A stretch of DNA of 47,013 bases from Eubacteriaceae bacterium (lineage in GTDB: Bacteria > Bacillota > Clostridia > Lachnospirales > Lachnospiraceae): assembly GCA_910574915.1 (NCBI GenBank), contig CAJTCR010000040.1, positions 1-47,013 on the forward strand, in the 5' to 3' direction. A program made the translations under genes and the position numbers. Shown here one piece after another: positions 34,333 to 43,243 of the stretch (its first letter is position 1; each line of letters opens with the position of its first letter). The notes below the pieces were generated by a model that was not told where the DNA came from, searched no databases, and saw only the letters and a list, made by a program, of their open reading frames with translations.

Positions 34333-34359
34333 TCAGCACTCTTTTGAATTGAGTGCTAA
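34333..34359. promoter_or_regulatory. CIRCE element (HrcA operator)
   Basis: TCAGCACTC (34333-34341), nine bases, GAGTGCTAA (34351-34359). Consensus CIRCE is TTAGCACTC-N9-GAGTGCTAA, so the second half is perfect and the first differs at one base. HrcA binding here would make htpG a class I heat-shock gene. The site lies just upstream of the predicted -35 box instead of over the start site, and also about 85 bases upstream of the divergent response-regulator promoter. Confidence 0.85.
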
Positions 34360-34444
34360 CAATTTGCGAAAAAGGCTTATTTTTCAAGGATTTTGGAATT
34401 CTTAAAATTTTATAAAGTGGGGATTTTTCGTGTCTTTTTAATTT

Positions 34445-34473
34445 TTGACAATCAAAACAGCATATGCTACTAT
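34445..34473 (+). promoter_or_regulatory. Promoter of the VanR/VanS-like pair
   Basis: Consensus TTGACA (34445-34450), 17-base spacer, TACTAT (34468-34473), 37 bases before the response regulator start. Confidence 0.65.
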
Positions 34474-34510
34474 AATGCCAGACCATTAAGAAAAAATGAG
34501 GGAAGCAGCG

Positions 34511-35200
34511 ATGAAGGAAAAAATACTGGTCGTAGACGATGAGGCTGCGATTGCGGATTTAGTGGAAGTGTATTTAAAAAATGAAGGCTATGAGGTATGC
34601 AAGTTTTATAATGGAAAGGATGCGCTGCGGTGTGTGGCACAGACGCCGGTGGATCTGGCGGTGCTGGATGTGATGCTGCCGGATATCGATGGCTTTTTGC
34701 TCTGCCAGAAAATCCGTGAGAAGCACCTGTTTCCAATTATTATGCTGACGGCAAAGGTAGAAGATGTGGACAAGATCACCGGGCTGACGCTTGGGGCGGA
34801 TGACTATATGACAAAGCCGTTTCACCCGCTGGAGCTGATGGCACGGGTAAAGTCGCAGCTTCGCAGGTATACGAGGTATAACCCGTTAGAGAGCCGGGAA
34901 GTGAAAGAGCATGAGTTTCGGGGGCTGTATATCTCCAAAAGCAGCCATAAATGTATGTTAAACGGCAAAGAGCTGGTGCTTACGCCGCTGGAATTTGATA
35001 TTTTGTGGCATTTGTGCGAGCACCGCGGTAATGTCGTATCATCCGAGGAACTGTTTGAGGCGGTCTGGGGTGAGAAGTATCTGGACAACAACAATACGGT
35101 TATGACGCATATTGCAAGAATCAGGGAGAAGATGCAGGAACCGGCAAGAAAGCCAAGATATGTAAAAACAGTTTGGGGAGTGGGGTATACGATTGAATGA
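34511..35200 (+). CDS. VanR-like OmpR-family response regulator
   Basis: A 229-residue regulator. The receiver has D9-D10-E11, phospho-acceptor D53 (LAVLDVMLPD) and K102 (TKPFHPLELMARVK); a winged-helix DNA-binding domain follows (LTPLEFDILWHLCEHRGNVVSSEELFEAVWG). ILVVDDEAAIADLVEVYLKNEGYEV, DKITGLTLGADDYMTKPFHPLEL and the LRRY linker closely follow the VanR pattern. No vanH/A/X genes are present, so it likely controls another envelope function. GAGGGAAG selects ATG 34511. It overlaps the kinase gene by 8 bases. Confidence 0.9.
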   Translation: MKEKILVVDDEAAIADLVEVYLKNEGYEVCKFYNGKDALRCVAQTPVDLAVLDVMLPDIDGFLLCQKIREKHLFPIIMLTAKVEDVDKITGLTLGADDYMTKPFHPLELMARVKSQLRRYTRYNPLESREVKEHEFRGLYISKSSHKCMLNGKELVLTPLEFDILWHLCEHRGNVVSSEELFEAVWGEKYLDNNNTVMTHIARIREKMQEPARKPRYVKTVWGVGYTIE

Positions 35201-36296
35201 CAAAATATATGTACCAAAACAAGCACACAGAAATTCTTTAAAAAGCCAGGCGGTATTGCAGTATTTTGCCGCCGTATTTTTATCAGCCGTATTTCTTGCC
35301 GCAGCGGGGCTTGTGTGCTGGCGTGTGTGCTATTTGAGAGTATGGCGTGGGACAGAGTTTCTTTATCCGATTTTGACCTGGGTGAAAGATTATATTTTTG
35401 AGGTATATGTTTGCCTTTGGCTGTTTTGTGCCGTGGCATTTGGCTATTATTTTCTGACAAAGCCGTATGCGTATCTGGATATGCTTGTGCAGGCGGCGGA
35501 ACATCTGGCGCAGCTTTCCGAAGATCCGATCCGGCTGCCGGGAGAGATCCAGCATATGGAGGATGAGTTAAATCTGGCGAGAGAGCAGGCGCTGCGCAGC
35601 TCCATGCTTGCAAAAGAGGCAGAACAGCGCAAAAACGACCTGATTGTTTATCTGGCGCACGATTTGAAAACGCCGCTTACGAGCGTGATCGGATACTTGA
35701 CGCTGCTTAAGGACGAGCCGCAGATTTCGGAAAACATGCGGGAGCGCTATACGGGAATCGCGTTAGATAAGGCGCTGCGGCTGGAAGATTTAATCAATGA
35801 GTTTTTTGACATTACGCGCTTTAACCTTACGGCGCTGACATTGGAGCCAGAGCTTGTAAATATGAGCCGGATGCTGGAACAGATCACAAGCGAGTTTTTG
35901 CCTGTGCTGGCGGAAAAAGAGCTGGTATGGAACACGCAGATCGAGCCGGATGTAAAGATTTCCTGTGATGTGGATAAGATCCAGCGGGTGTTTGACAACC
36001 TGATCCGAAATGCGGTCAATTACAGCTATGAAAAGACACAGATTACGCTTACGATGGAGCTTTTGGGCGAGTCTGTGCGAATTTGTGTAAAAAATCATGG
36101 CAGGACGATCCCGCCGGAAAAACTGTCGCATATTTTTGAACAGTTTTTCCGGGCAGACGCGTCCAGGGCATCCGCAACCGGAGGAGCCGGACTGGGGCTT
36201 GCCATAGCAAAAGAGATTGTAAGCTTACATGGCGGGACGATCCGGGCGGAGAGTGTTCAGGAAACGATCACCTTTACTGTGGAGTTGCCAAGATAG
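35193..36296 (+). CDS. VanS-like sensor histidine kinase
   Basis: A 367-residue membrane kinase with two membrane segments (about 22-48 and 67-89) and a very short outer loop. The phospho-acceptor is H156 in YLAHDLKTPLTSVIGYLTLL, a hallmark of VanS-type kinases. The ATPase part has N-box FDNLIRNAVNYS and the glycine loop GGAGLGLAIAK. It starts at TTG 35193 behind GGGGAGTGGGG; no in-frame ATG lies nearby. Its last 40 bases overlap the end of the BspA-like gene on the other strand. Confidence 0.9.
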   Translation: MNDKIYVPKQAHRNSLKSQAVLQYFAAVFLSAVFLAAAGLVCWRVCYLRVWRGTEFLYPILTWVKDYIFEVYVCLWLFCAVAFGYYFLTKPYAYLDMLVQAAEHLAQLSEDPIRLPGEIQHMEDELNLAREQALRSSMLAKEAEQRKNDLIVYLAHDLKTPLTSVIGYLTLLKDEPQISENMRERYTGIALDKALRLEDLINEFFDITRFNLTALTLEPELVNMSRMLEQITSEFLPVLAEKELVWNTQIEPDVKISCDVDKIQRVFDNLIRNAVNYSYEKTQITLTMELLGESVRICVKNHGRTIPPEKLSHIFEQFFRADASRASATGGAGLGLAIAKEIVSLHGGTIRAESVQETITFTVELPR

Positions 36297-38407
36297 CACT
36301 CGAAAAGCTTGCGGTATGCGGACAGTTTTTTTGCCGGTACTTTAATTTTGGCGGACGATGAAATGCCTTCGAACGCTTTGTCTGCCACGGTCTTTAATTT
36401 CTCGGACTGAATGGTAACCGTATGAAGCTTTGTGCAGCGGCTGAATGCGCCGTGCCCGATCGAAGTGACATTTTTTCCGATGGTAGCGGTCGTTAATTTT
36501 TTGCACAGGTAAAAGGCAAAGTCACCAATGGATGTTACTTTTGCAGGGATGGTAATGCTTTTGAGTGTCTGGCAGTTATGGAAGGCACGGTACCCAATCG
36601 AAGTGACATTTGCCGGAATCGTGATATTTTTTAAGCTGGTACAGCCGTAGAACGTCCAGTCGTCAATTTTTTTCAGCTTTTTGGACAGTACGGCTGTTTT
36701 CAGGCTTGTGCAGTCTTGGAACGCGCGTTTGCCGATTTTTGTAATACTGTTTGGCAGTTTTACAGAAGAAAGGCCAGAGCATTTGGAAAAGGCGCCCCAT
36801 CCAATCGAGGTGACACCTTTCGGGATGGAAATATCTGTCAGGCTTTTGCACTGTAAAAACGCGTATTTGCCGATCGTTTTTACACTGTCTGGAATCGTTA
36901 CGGAAGTAAGGCTGCATCCTGTAAAGGTAGATTCTTCAATCGAGGTAATACGATTTGGCAGTGTCACGTGTGTCAGCCTGCATCCGCTAAAAGCACTGTT
37001 TCCAATCGAAGAAACGCTGTCCGGGATATTTAGATTTTTCAGCCCGCAGTCACTAAAAGCATAGGAACCGATGCTTGTTAAGCTGCCTGGAAGGGTAAGC
37101 GCCGTCAGGCTTTCACATCCGTTAAAAGCGTGGCGTTCGATGGCGGTCAGGCTGTCAGGCAGGCGGATGCTTGTTAAGCTGCCGCAGTCGGCAAAGGTTC
37201 TGGCGCGAAGTGCTGTAAGCCCGGATGGAAGCGTTACCGAAATTAAATCCGCACAGCCTTCAAACGCGCTTTCGCCGATGGATGTTACGCTGTCTGGAAT
37301 GACGACGCTTGTCAGGTTTTTCTTGTCTTTGAACGCGCCGTCGGCAATCTGTGTCACAGCTTTTCCGTCAATGCTTTCTGGAATGACAAGATCCGCAGCG
37401 TCACCAGAATACCAGGTGATCTTAAGCGTACCGTCAGAAAGGGCGTCTGAAGCAAATTCCTGCGAAACGGTGCTGCCTGGTGTCTGCGTAATGTCAGAAG
37501 CTTCCTCATGGAAAGCAGCGGCTTTGTATGCCTCGTTGCCTTCTGCGGTAACCTTGATCTGCGCCCGCTGTGCGGCAGTGCCTTCATAGTAAATATCCCT
37601 CAGGCTGCGGCAGTCTGCAAAGGCGCCGACTTCAATCGAAGTAACGCTTTTCGGCAGATATATGGAAGAAAGGCTGCGGCAGCCTGCAAAGACACTGCCC
37701 ATAATACGGGTCATTCCCTGCGGCAGACGGATGCTTTTTAAATTGTGGCAGCCTTTAAAGGCATCGTTCCAGATTTCCGTTACGTTTTTTGGAAGGGAAA
37801 GGCTTTTTAAGCTGCTGCAATCAGAAAAAGCAGCTCTGCCGATAAAGGTAAGGCTGTCTGGAAGCTCGATTGATTCCAGGCTGCGGCAGACAGAAAATGT
37901 ACTATCTTGGATCGTTTTAACGCCTTGCGGGATCGTAAGGCTTTTTAAGCGGACGCAGCTTGCAAAAGCGCAGCTTCCGATTTCTTTGATCGTATCAGGG
38001 AGCGTCACGGTTTCCAGAAAGGCGCAGTCCATAAACGCAGAATTTCCAAGGCGTGTCACGCTGTCTGGAATCGTAATATTTTTAACATATGTACTTAAAT
38101 GGGATTCTAAAAGCATTCCTCCGTAAAAATTGACCGAGGTTACTTTTTTGCCGTTTAATGTGTCAGGAATCGTTAAAGATGCTTCGGTTCCGTGGTAAGC
38201 ACGGATCTCGATCGTACCGTCTTTTTGTACGTCGTATTCATAACCGCTTTTCTCATCGAAAAATTTACCGTTTCGAATTTCGTCTGGAATGGACGCTTCC
38301 TGAATCTGTGTCGGATTTTTTGCAGAGCCTGCTGTTTGCAGCGGATAAGCGGCGGATTCGATAGCAGTAAGAAGTGCCAGCAATAAAAGTACTGTTTTTC
38401 GTTTCAT
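36257..38407 (-). CDS. Secreted BspA-like leucine-rich repeat protein
   Basis: A 716-residue exported protein. The signal peptide is MKRKTVLLLLALLTAIESAA. The rest is dominated by about twenty repeats of roughly 23 residues (LxxIxIPxSVTSIGxxAFxxC), the LRR_5 / BspA type, in two blocks separated by a strand-rich linker (about residues 290-350). Such proteins are surface or secreted adhesins or binding proteins. No LPXTG or other anchor is seen, so it is probably released or held non-covalently. AAAGGAG precedes the ATG. The 3' end overlaps vanS by 40 bases on the opposite strand. Confidence 0.92.
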   Translation of the reverse strand: MKRKTVLLLLALLTAIESAAYPLQTAGSAKNPTQIQEASIPDEIRNGKFFDEKSGYEYDVQKDGTIEIRAYHGTEASLTIPDTLNGKKVTSVNFYGGMLLESHLSTYVKNITIPDSVTRLGNSAFMDCAFLETVTLPDTIKEIGSCAFASCVRLKSLTIPQGVKTIQDSTFSVCRSLESIELPDSLTFIGRAAFSDCSSLKSLSLPKNVTEIWNDAFKGCHNLKSIRLPQGMTRIMGSVFAGCRSLSSIYLPKSVTSIEVGAFADCRSLRDIYYEGTAAQRAQIKVTAEGNEAYKAAAFHEEASDITQTPGSTVSQEFASDALSDGTLKITWYSGDAADLVIPESIDGKAVTQIADGAFKDKKNLTSVVIPDSVTSIGESAFEGCADLISVTLPSGLTALRARTFADCGSLTSIRLPDSLTAIERHAFNGCESLTALTLPGSLTSIGSYAFSDCGLKNLNIPDSVSSIGNSAFSGCRLTHVTLPNRITSIEESTFTGCSLTSVTIPDSVKTIGKYAFLQCKSLTDISIPKGVTSIGWGAFSKCSGLSSVKLPNSITKIGKRAFQDCTSLKTAVLSKKLKKIDDWTFYGCTSLKNITIPANVTSIGYRAFHNCQTLKSITIPAKVTSIGDFAFYLCKKLTTATIGKNVTSIGHGAFSRCTKLHTVTIQSEKLKTVADKAFEGISSSAKIKVPAKKLSAYRKLFECYLGNSTVKVIVS

Positions 38408-38461
38408 GATGTTCTCCTTTCGACGCTTTATTTATATGTTTGCATGTGTTTTTGTTTTTTT

Positions 38462-38490
38462 AGAATACTACATTTTGGAAGTATGGTCAA
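38462..38490 (-). promoter_or_regulatory. Promoter of the BspA-like gene
   Basis: On the minus strand TTGACC (38485-38490), 17-base spacer, TATTCT (38462-38467), about 55 bases before the start codon. This and the next promoter are back to back in the 331-base gap between 38408 and 38738, which otherwise holds nothing I can identify. Confidence 0.5.
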
Positions 38491-38567
38491 TGGTTCTTGC
38501 ATAGGGAAATACTGGCACAGGCACAAGCGGAGTTTTGAAAGTAGTTTCATCAGAAATTGATATAATC

Positions 38568-38596
38568 TTGACAAATTGCCAGATTTCTATTATCAT
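38568..38596 (+). promoter_or_regulatory. Promoter of the DUF969-DUF979-pcp operon
   Basis: Consensus TTGACA (38568-38573), 17-base spacer, TATCAT (38591-38596), leaving a leader of about 135 bases before the first gene. No riboswitch fold was recognised in the leader. Confidence 0.65.
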
Positions 38597-38738
38597 TTAT
38601 ATATCGTTTTGTGTAAAATCACGGAATTGATTGAAAAAGGATCATCGGATCTTTTGGCTGCATTCGGGAGTTGTTTTGCGGCAGCTTTCGCGTGCGCCTG
38701 AAAATAAAAAAGAAACAAGCAGAAAGGTGGACACACGT

Positions 38739-39407
38739 ATGGAGTATTTAAAGCTTTTAGGAATCGTAATTATCATTGTCGGCTTTGCGTTAAAGCTGGA
38801 TTCGATTCTGATTATTGTGGCGGCGGCACTGGTCACTGCAATCGCAGGCGGGCTTGGCCCTGTCGAACTGCTGGAAACACTTGGCAGCAATTTTCTTGCC
38901 AACCGGAGTATGGCTATTTTCATTATTATTATGCTGGTAACCGGGACACTGGAACGCAACGGGCTAAGAGAGGCAGCGGCTGCGTTGATTGGAAAGTTCA
39001 GGGGTGCGACTTCCGGGCTTGTGATCGGTATTTACGGCGTGATGCGCGCGATATTCGCAGCGTTTAACGTCGGATTTGGCGGAGTTGCCGGGTTTGTCCG
39101 TCCGGTTATTATGCCGATGGTAGAAGGCGCCGTTACGGCGCGCGGCAAAAAGCTGCAGGAAGAACATTTGGAGGAATTAAAGGGCATGGCTGCCGGGATG
39201 GAAAATGTGACCTGGTTTTTTGGACAAGTACTGTTTGTCGGCGGTTCTGGTGCGATTTTAGTACAGAATACGCTTGCAGGGCTGGGATATGAGGTAGAGT
39301 TAGGCTCGTTAGCCGCAGTGGAAATCCCGGTCTGTGTCATTGCCACTACGCTTACGATTATATTTTATTATCTGAAAGATAAGCGTATGCTGAAAAAATA
39401 TGATTAG
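38739..39407 (+). CDS. DUF969 family membrane protein
   Basis: A 222-residue integral membrane protein with about five to six hydrophobic segments and the glycine-rich motif FNVGFGGVAGFVRPVIMPM typical of DUF969. AGAAAGGTGG (38721-38730) selects ATG 38739; the longer frame starts in the leader. It is the first gene of a four-gene operon with DUF979, an M29-like peptidase and pyroglutamyl peptidase. DUF969 and DUF979 nearly always occur together and probably form a two-subunit transporter; uptake of pyroglutamate or pyroglutamyl peptides is an inference from the neighbours. Confidence 0.88.
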   Translation: MEYLKLLGIVIIIVGFALKLDSILIIVAAALVTAIAGGLGPVELLETLGSNFLANRSMAIFIIIMLVTGTLERNGLREAAAALIGKFRGATSGLVIGIYGVMRAIFAAFNVGFGGVAGFVRPVIMPMVEGAVTARGKKLQEEHLEELKGMAAGMENVTWFFGQVLFVGGSGAILVQNTLAGLGYEVELGSLAAVEIPVCVIATTLTIIFYYLKDKRMLKKYD

Positions 39408-39418
39408 GAGGAGCTGAC

Positions 39419-40372
39419 ATGAGCTTTTTTTTGGATCCTGAGGTTACTATGAGCAATAAGCTTATGGAGATGATTTATATTTTTATCGGACTGATGGTTG
39501 TCTATACAGCAGTTAAAAATTTACGAGATAAAGAAAATCCAAGCCGCATCGGTACGTTTGCGTTTTGGTTTATACTTGGCATCGTACTGGCATTTGGTCG
39601 CTGGATGCCGTCTGCGGTCAGCGGGGCGCTTGTGCTTTTGATGTGCGTGCCTGCGATCTTACATAAGGTAAAAAAGGGAAAGACAGACCCTCCTTCTAAG
39701 GCGGATACGCAGAAAGCATACGAGGCAATCGGAATGAAAATATTTATTCCTGCCTTAAGTATTGGCGTATTTGCGGTAGGGGCGGCGCTGACCACAAATA
39801 TACTTGGATTCAGCGCCTTAAACGGCGTCGCGATCGGCGTCTTTGTAGCAGGAGGGTTTTTGTTTGCGTTTGACCGGAAAAATACGCCGGTGATGTTGTT
39901 AAACGATTCAGAGCGGATGCTGTCTACGGTCGGGCCGCTGTCGATGCTGCCGATGCTTTTGGCTTGTCTTGGCGCGGTGTTTACAGCCGCAGGCGTCGGA
40001 GATGTCGTAGCGTCTTTAGTGGAACGGATTATCCCGGCGGGCAATGTCAATGTTGGAATTGTTGTGTATGCGCTTGGGATGATGCTGTTTACGATGATTA
40101 TGGGAAATGCGTTTGCAGCAATTACGGTTATGACAGTAGGCATCGGCGCGCCGTTTGTACTTGCTTATGGGGCAAATCCGGTTGTTGTCGGTATGCTTGC
40201 GTTAACGTGCGGCTTCTGCGGTACGCTGTGTACGCCGATGGCGGCAAACTTTAATACGGTGCCTGTGGCGCTTTTAAATATGAAAAAGCAGTTCGGCGTA
40301 ATTAAAAACCAGGTGCCGATTGCTATTGTTATGATTATTATACAGATCATTATGATGATAATGCTGAAATAA
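39419..40372 (+). CDS. DUF979 family membrane protein
   Basis: A 317-residue membrane protein with about nine hydrophobic segments, matching DUF979 (MEMIYIFIGLMVVYTAVKNL near the N-terminus, then FAAITVMTVGIGAPFVLAYGANPVVVGMLALTCGFCGTLCTPMAANFN). The last stretch, with conserved Gly, Cys and Pro, looks like a substrate-path motif. AGGAGGAG is well placed before ATG 39419, 11 bases after DUF969. It is the partner of DUF969 in a presumed permease. Confidence 0.88.
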   Translation: MSFFLDPEVTMSNKLMEMIYIFIGLMVVYTAVKNLRDKENPSRIGTFAFWFILGIVLAFGRWMPSAVSGALVLLMCVPAILHKVKKGKTDPPSKADTQKAYEAIGMKIFIPALSIGVFAVGAALTTNILGFSALNGVAIGVFVAGGFLFAFDRKNTPVMLLNDSERMLSTVGPLSMLPMLLACLGAVFTAAGVGDVVASLVERIIPAGNVNVGIVVYALGMMLFTMIMGNAFAAITVMTVGIGAPFVLAYGANPVVVGMLALTCGFCGTLCTPMAANFNTVPVALLNMKKQFGVIKNQVPIAIVMIIIQIIMMIMLK

Positions 40373-40376
40373 AATC

Positions 40377-41363
40377 ATGAATATACAAAAGGGAGCAGAA
40401 ATTATTATTCGCGACTGGGTGCGGCTGCGGGGCAGGGAACGTCTGCTGATTGTCTCTAGCAGGCGCTATGAGACAGAAATGCAGGCGCTTTTGGCTGCGG
40501 CAAGGCAGGTCAGCAGGCATGTGGAGCTTTTGGTGCTAGATGAACTGTCGATGTATGTAGGTACTTATTTTAATGAGCGGGAGGACGCATTTGACGCATA
40601 TGACGCGATTATCGGTGCTTCGGAATATTCCCTGATTACGACAAAGGCAGTCAAGCGCGCGATTTCCCGCAGAAAACGCTTTTTGTCCCTTCCGCTCAGC
40701 ACCAACGACGGAAATTCGATGCTTTCCTATGAGTTTTTGCGTGTCGATACGGCAAAGAGCAAGATTATGGCGGCGGCGATGCTCGATTACTATCAGTCGG
40801 CAAGCAGGATCGATATTAAGACGTCTCTCGGTACGGACCTGCATTTAAACATAAAGGGACGCCGTGCCGGATTTTTCAATGGCTGCTGCAAGGACGGAAG
40901 AGGACTTTCTTCGGCAAGCGTGGAAGTCTATGTATCGATTGTGGAAAACGACGCTGAAGGCACGTTTGTGCTCGACGGCTCGATGGGGTATATCGGCATG
41001 GTCGACAGCCCGGTGGAAATCTCCCTGCACCACGGCAGGATTACGTCGATTGAACATAATAAAAGCGGAAAGAAACTTACGGAATATATCAGGCGTTTTA
41101 AGGATCCGCGGATGTACCATGCCTCTGAATTTGGCATCGGGCTGAATACGTATTCACGCTGTAGGGGCTGCTGTTATATCGAGGATGAATCGGCTTACGG
41201 CACGTTCCATATCGGCTTTGGCAGAAACATTGCCCTCGGCGGCGTGCACGACGCAGTCGGCCATTTTGACCTTGTCGCGCATAACGCGGATATCTATGTA
41301 GACAACCAGATGATTATGGAGCAGGGCAGGATTATGATTTTGGAACCGCATATTTATATCTGA
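40377..41363 (+). CDS. M29-like aminopeptidase family protein
   Basis: A 328-residue protein resembling the M29 (thermophilic metalloprotease) / leucyl aminopeptidase-like family. The C-terminal part has the family's metal-site context: ASEFGIGLN, then [32 protein letters not shown] with Glu, His and Asp residues. There is no signal peptide. It starts 4 bases after DUF979 with only a weak ribosome binding site, so it is probably translationally coupled. The setting suggests cleavage of peptides brought in by DUF969/DUF979, together with Pcp. Confidence 0.78.
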   Translation: MNIQKGAEIIIRDWVRLRGRERLLIVSSRRYETEMQALLAAARQVSRHVELLVLDELSMYVGTYFNEREDAFDAYDAIIGASEYSLITTKAVKRAISRRKRFLSLPLSTNDGNSMLSYEFLRVDTAKSKIMAAAMLDYYQSASRIDIKTSLGTDLHLNIKGRRAGFFNGCCKDGRGLSSASVEVYVSIVENDAEGTFVLDGSMGYIGMVDSPVEISLHHGRITSIEHNKSGKKLTEYIRRFKDPRMYHASEFGIGLNTYSRCRGCCYIEDESAYGTFHIGFGRNIALGGVHDAVGHFDLVAHNADIYVDNQMIMEQGRIMILEPHIYI

Positions 41364-41400
41364 GAAAACTGAAAACAGAAAAAAGAAGGAGGAAAATAAA

Positions 41401-42045
41401 ATGAAAATTATAATCACAGGTTTTGACCCGTTTGGAGGGGAATCTGTCAATCCGGCTTATGAAGCAGTAAAGCTTCTGCCGGATGCGATCGGCGGGGCAC
41501 AGGTAATCAAACTGGAAGTGCCGACCGTATTTGGAAAAGCGGGCGAAGTGTTGGAAGCAGGGATCAAAGAGCACCAGCCGGATGTTGTGATCTGTATCGG
41601 ACAGGCAGGCGGGCGTTCCGGGATCTGCGTGGAAAAGGTAGCGATTAACTTCCAGGATGCCCGCATCCCGGATAATGAAGGCGCACAGCCATTTGACAAG
41701 GCCATCAAAGAAGACGGGCAGACGGCTTATTTTGCAACGGTTCCGGTCAAGGCGATGGTGTCAAAGATGCGGGAAAACGGCATTCCGGCATTTGTTTCCT
41801 ATACGGCGGGTACGTTTGTATGCAATGAACTGATGTATGCGCTGCTGTATCTGATCGATAAAAAGTATCCAAACCTGCGCGGCGGCTTTATCCATGTGCC
41901 GTTTTCAATGGGGCAGACAGTGGAAAAGCCAATCGGTACGCCGGCGATGTCTTTGGAGTCGATTGCGAAAGGGCTGGAATATGCGGTGCTTGCTGTGGTG
42001 GAGAATGAGGAAGATATTTCGGTGTCTATGGGGACGACGCATTAG
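41401..42045 (+). CDS. pcp: Pyrrolidone-carboxylate peptidase (pyroglutamyl peptidase I)
   Basis: A 214-residue cysteine peptidase of family C15 that removes N-terminal pyroglutamate. The catalytic triad is in place: E78 (ICVEKVAIN), C141 ([11 protein letters not shown]) and H165 (GGFIHVPF). The N-terminal [15 protein letters not shown] is the family signature. AGAAGGAGG precedes ATG 41401. Its stop codon TAG (42043-42045) is also the first three bases of palindromic element R4, so insertion of the element may have set the present C-terminus (ISVSMGTTH). Confidence 0.95.
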   Translation: MKIIITGFDPFGGESVNPAYEAVKLLPDAIGGAQVIKLEVPTVFGKAGEVLEAGIKEHQPDVVICIGQAGGRSGICVEKVAINFQDARIPDNEGAQPFDKAIKEDGQTAYFATVPVKAMVSKMRENGIPAFVSYTAGTFVCNELMYALLYLIDKKYPNLRGGFIHVPFSMGQTVEKPIGTPAMSLESIAKGLEYAVLAVVENEEDISVSMGTTH

Positions 42046-42388
42046 TACTACAGTGAACAAGTTTGAGTTGCTTTGGTAAATTTTTACAGGAAGGGACGCC
42101 AGGAGCGGGGATTGGCACACCCTGGCGGCGTCCGTTCCAGAATGTTAAGAAGCCCTAAGCATTCTGCTGGAACGCTGTGGCTGCGTCCGGTCGCGGCACC
42201 TAGTTCGCTGCCTGCTGGCAGCTAAAGGTGCCGCTTGGCTGCGCCCCTGGTTATTTTGCAGAATACTAAGGGCTTCTAAGCATTCTTCCAAAGCCGCCGC
42301 CAGGGTGTGCCAATTCCCGTTCCCGGCTGCTCTTTGTAAGTGTTACAAAACAAGTGCGATATGGTTTGGTTTGTTTGCTGTAGTATTA
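42043..42388 (+). repeat. Palindromic element, copy R4 (forward)
   Basis: The best-preserved full copy, 346 bp. The left end TAGTACTACAGTGAACAA mirrors the right end TTGTTTGCTGTAGTATTA, giving terminal inverted repeats of about 18 bp. The arm core ATTGGCACACCCTGG is matched exactly by CCAGGGTGTGCCAAT in the right arm. The central hairpin is GCGGCACC...GGTGCCGC with a GCTGCC/GGCAGC tip. It overlaps the pcp stop codon. Confidence 0.92.
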
Positions 42389-42748
42389 GAGGCTGTTTAA
42401 AAAAACAATTTGTCAGGTGTATTTTACAAGTTGTAGAGGATTTTCGGTAAATGAAGGGGCATGTCTTGGTTGCGTCCTAGTTGTTTTTCGGATGCGAATT
42501 TTCATTTGAGAATGTGGATAGATATATTCCCTTTACGGAACTGAATACGGAATTTGCAACAGGCATTTGTTATTGACCAAAAAGGTTAAGTGACAAGTGC
42601 TTTTGTTTTTTCAAAATATCAGAATGCCATGTGTAAAAATATAATTTGAATTACTTTTTAAACACGCTTTAGCGTCCCTTTCTGAGAACAAAACCCCATA
42701 ATCCAACCGACAATAAAACAGTTCAAACTCATTCACCATAACACCAGA
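42389..42748 (+). other. Gene-free spacer between R4 and R5
   Basis: About 360 A/T-rich bases with no supported gene. Near its ends are CTGTTTAAAAAAAC and, inverted, CTTTTTAAACACG, sharing TGTTTAAAAA as an inverted repeat about 270 bases apart. This might be a relic of another small element; no transposase fragment is visible. Confidence 0.3.
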
Positions 42749-43088
42749 TAGAGCGAACAAGCCAACTCTATCAAGGTTGTTTTCGTAACACTTACGAAGC
42801 ACAGATGGGAGAGAGGATTGGCATCCCCTGGCTGCGGCTTTGGAAGAATGGTTAGAATCGCTTAGTATTCTGCAAAATAACCAGGGGCGCAGCCAAGCGG
42901 CACCTTTAGCTGCCAGCAGACAGCGAACTAGGTGCCGCGACCGTCCACAGCCACAGCGTACCAGCAGGATACTTAGGGATTCTTAGCATTCTGGAACGGA
43001 CGCAGCCAGGGGATGGCAATCCTCTCTCCCAGCGTCCCTCCTTGTAAAAATTTACCAAAGTAACTCAAACTTGTTCGCTGTAGTACTA
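42749..43088 (-). repeat. Palindromic element, copy R5 (reverse)
   Basis: Full reverse copy, 340 bp, from TAGAGCGAACAAGCC to TTGTTCGCTGTAGTACTA. The arms carry GATTGGCATCCCCTGG and, read inverted, GATTGCCATCCCCTGG, so they pair with one mismatch. It faces R4. The 150 or so bases after it (43089-43243) are A/T-rich and empty. Confidence 0.9.
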
Positions 43089-43243
43089 GTACTGCGCTAC
43101 CTTCTAAAAAGGAATTTCTGATTATAATATTATTCATTTTAATTGCAAGCATAGTATTTATATTGAAAAATAAAAAGAGATTATAAAAGATCTAGCAAAA
43201 TGAAGGGAACCGCGGAATTGGTATGCTGTTAAATGATTGGGAC

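Noticed and set aside
34511..36296. A vancomycin resistance cluster
   Set aside because: Only regulator and kinase resemble van genes; no D-Ala-D-Lac/D-Ser ligase, dehydrogenase or dipeptidase is nearby.
36681..38126. Long open frames on the plus strand through the BspA-like gene (127, 172 and 154 residues)
   Set aside because: They are antisense by-products of the leucine-rich repeats, with no ribosome binding sites and a repetitive, biased composition.
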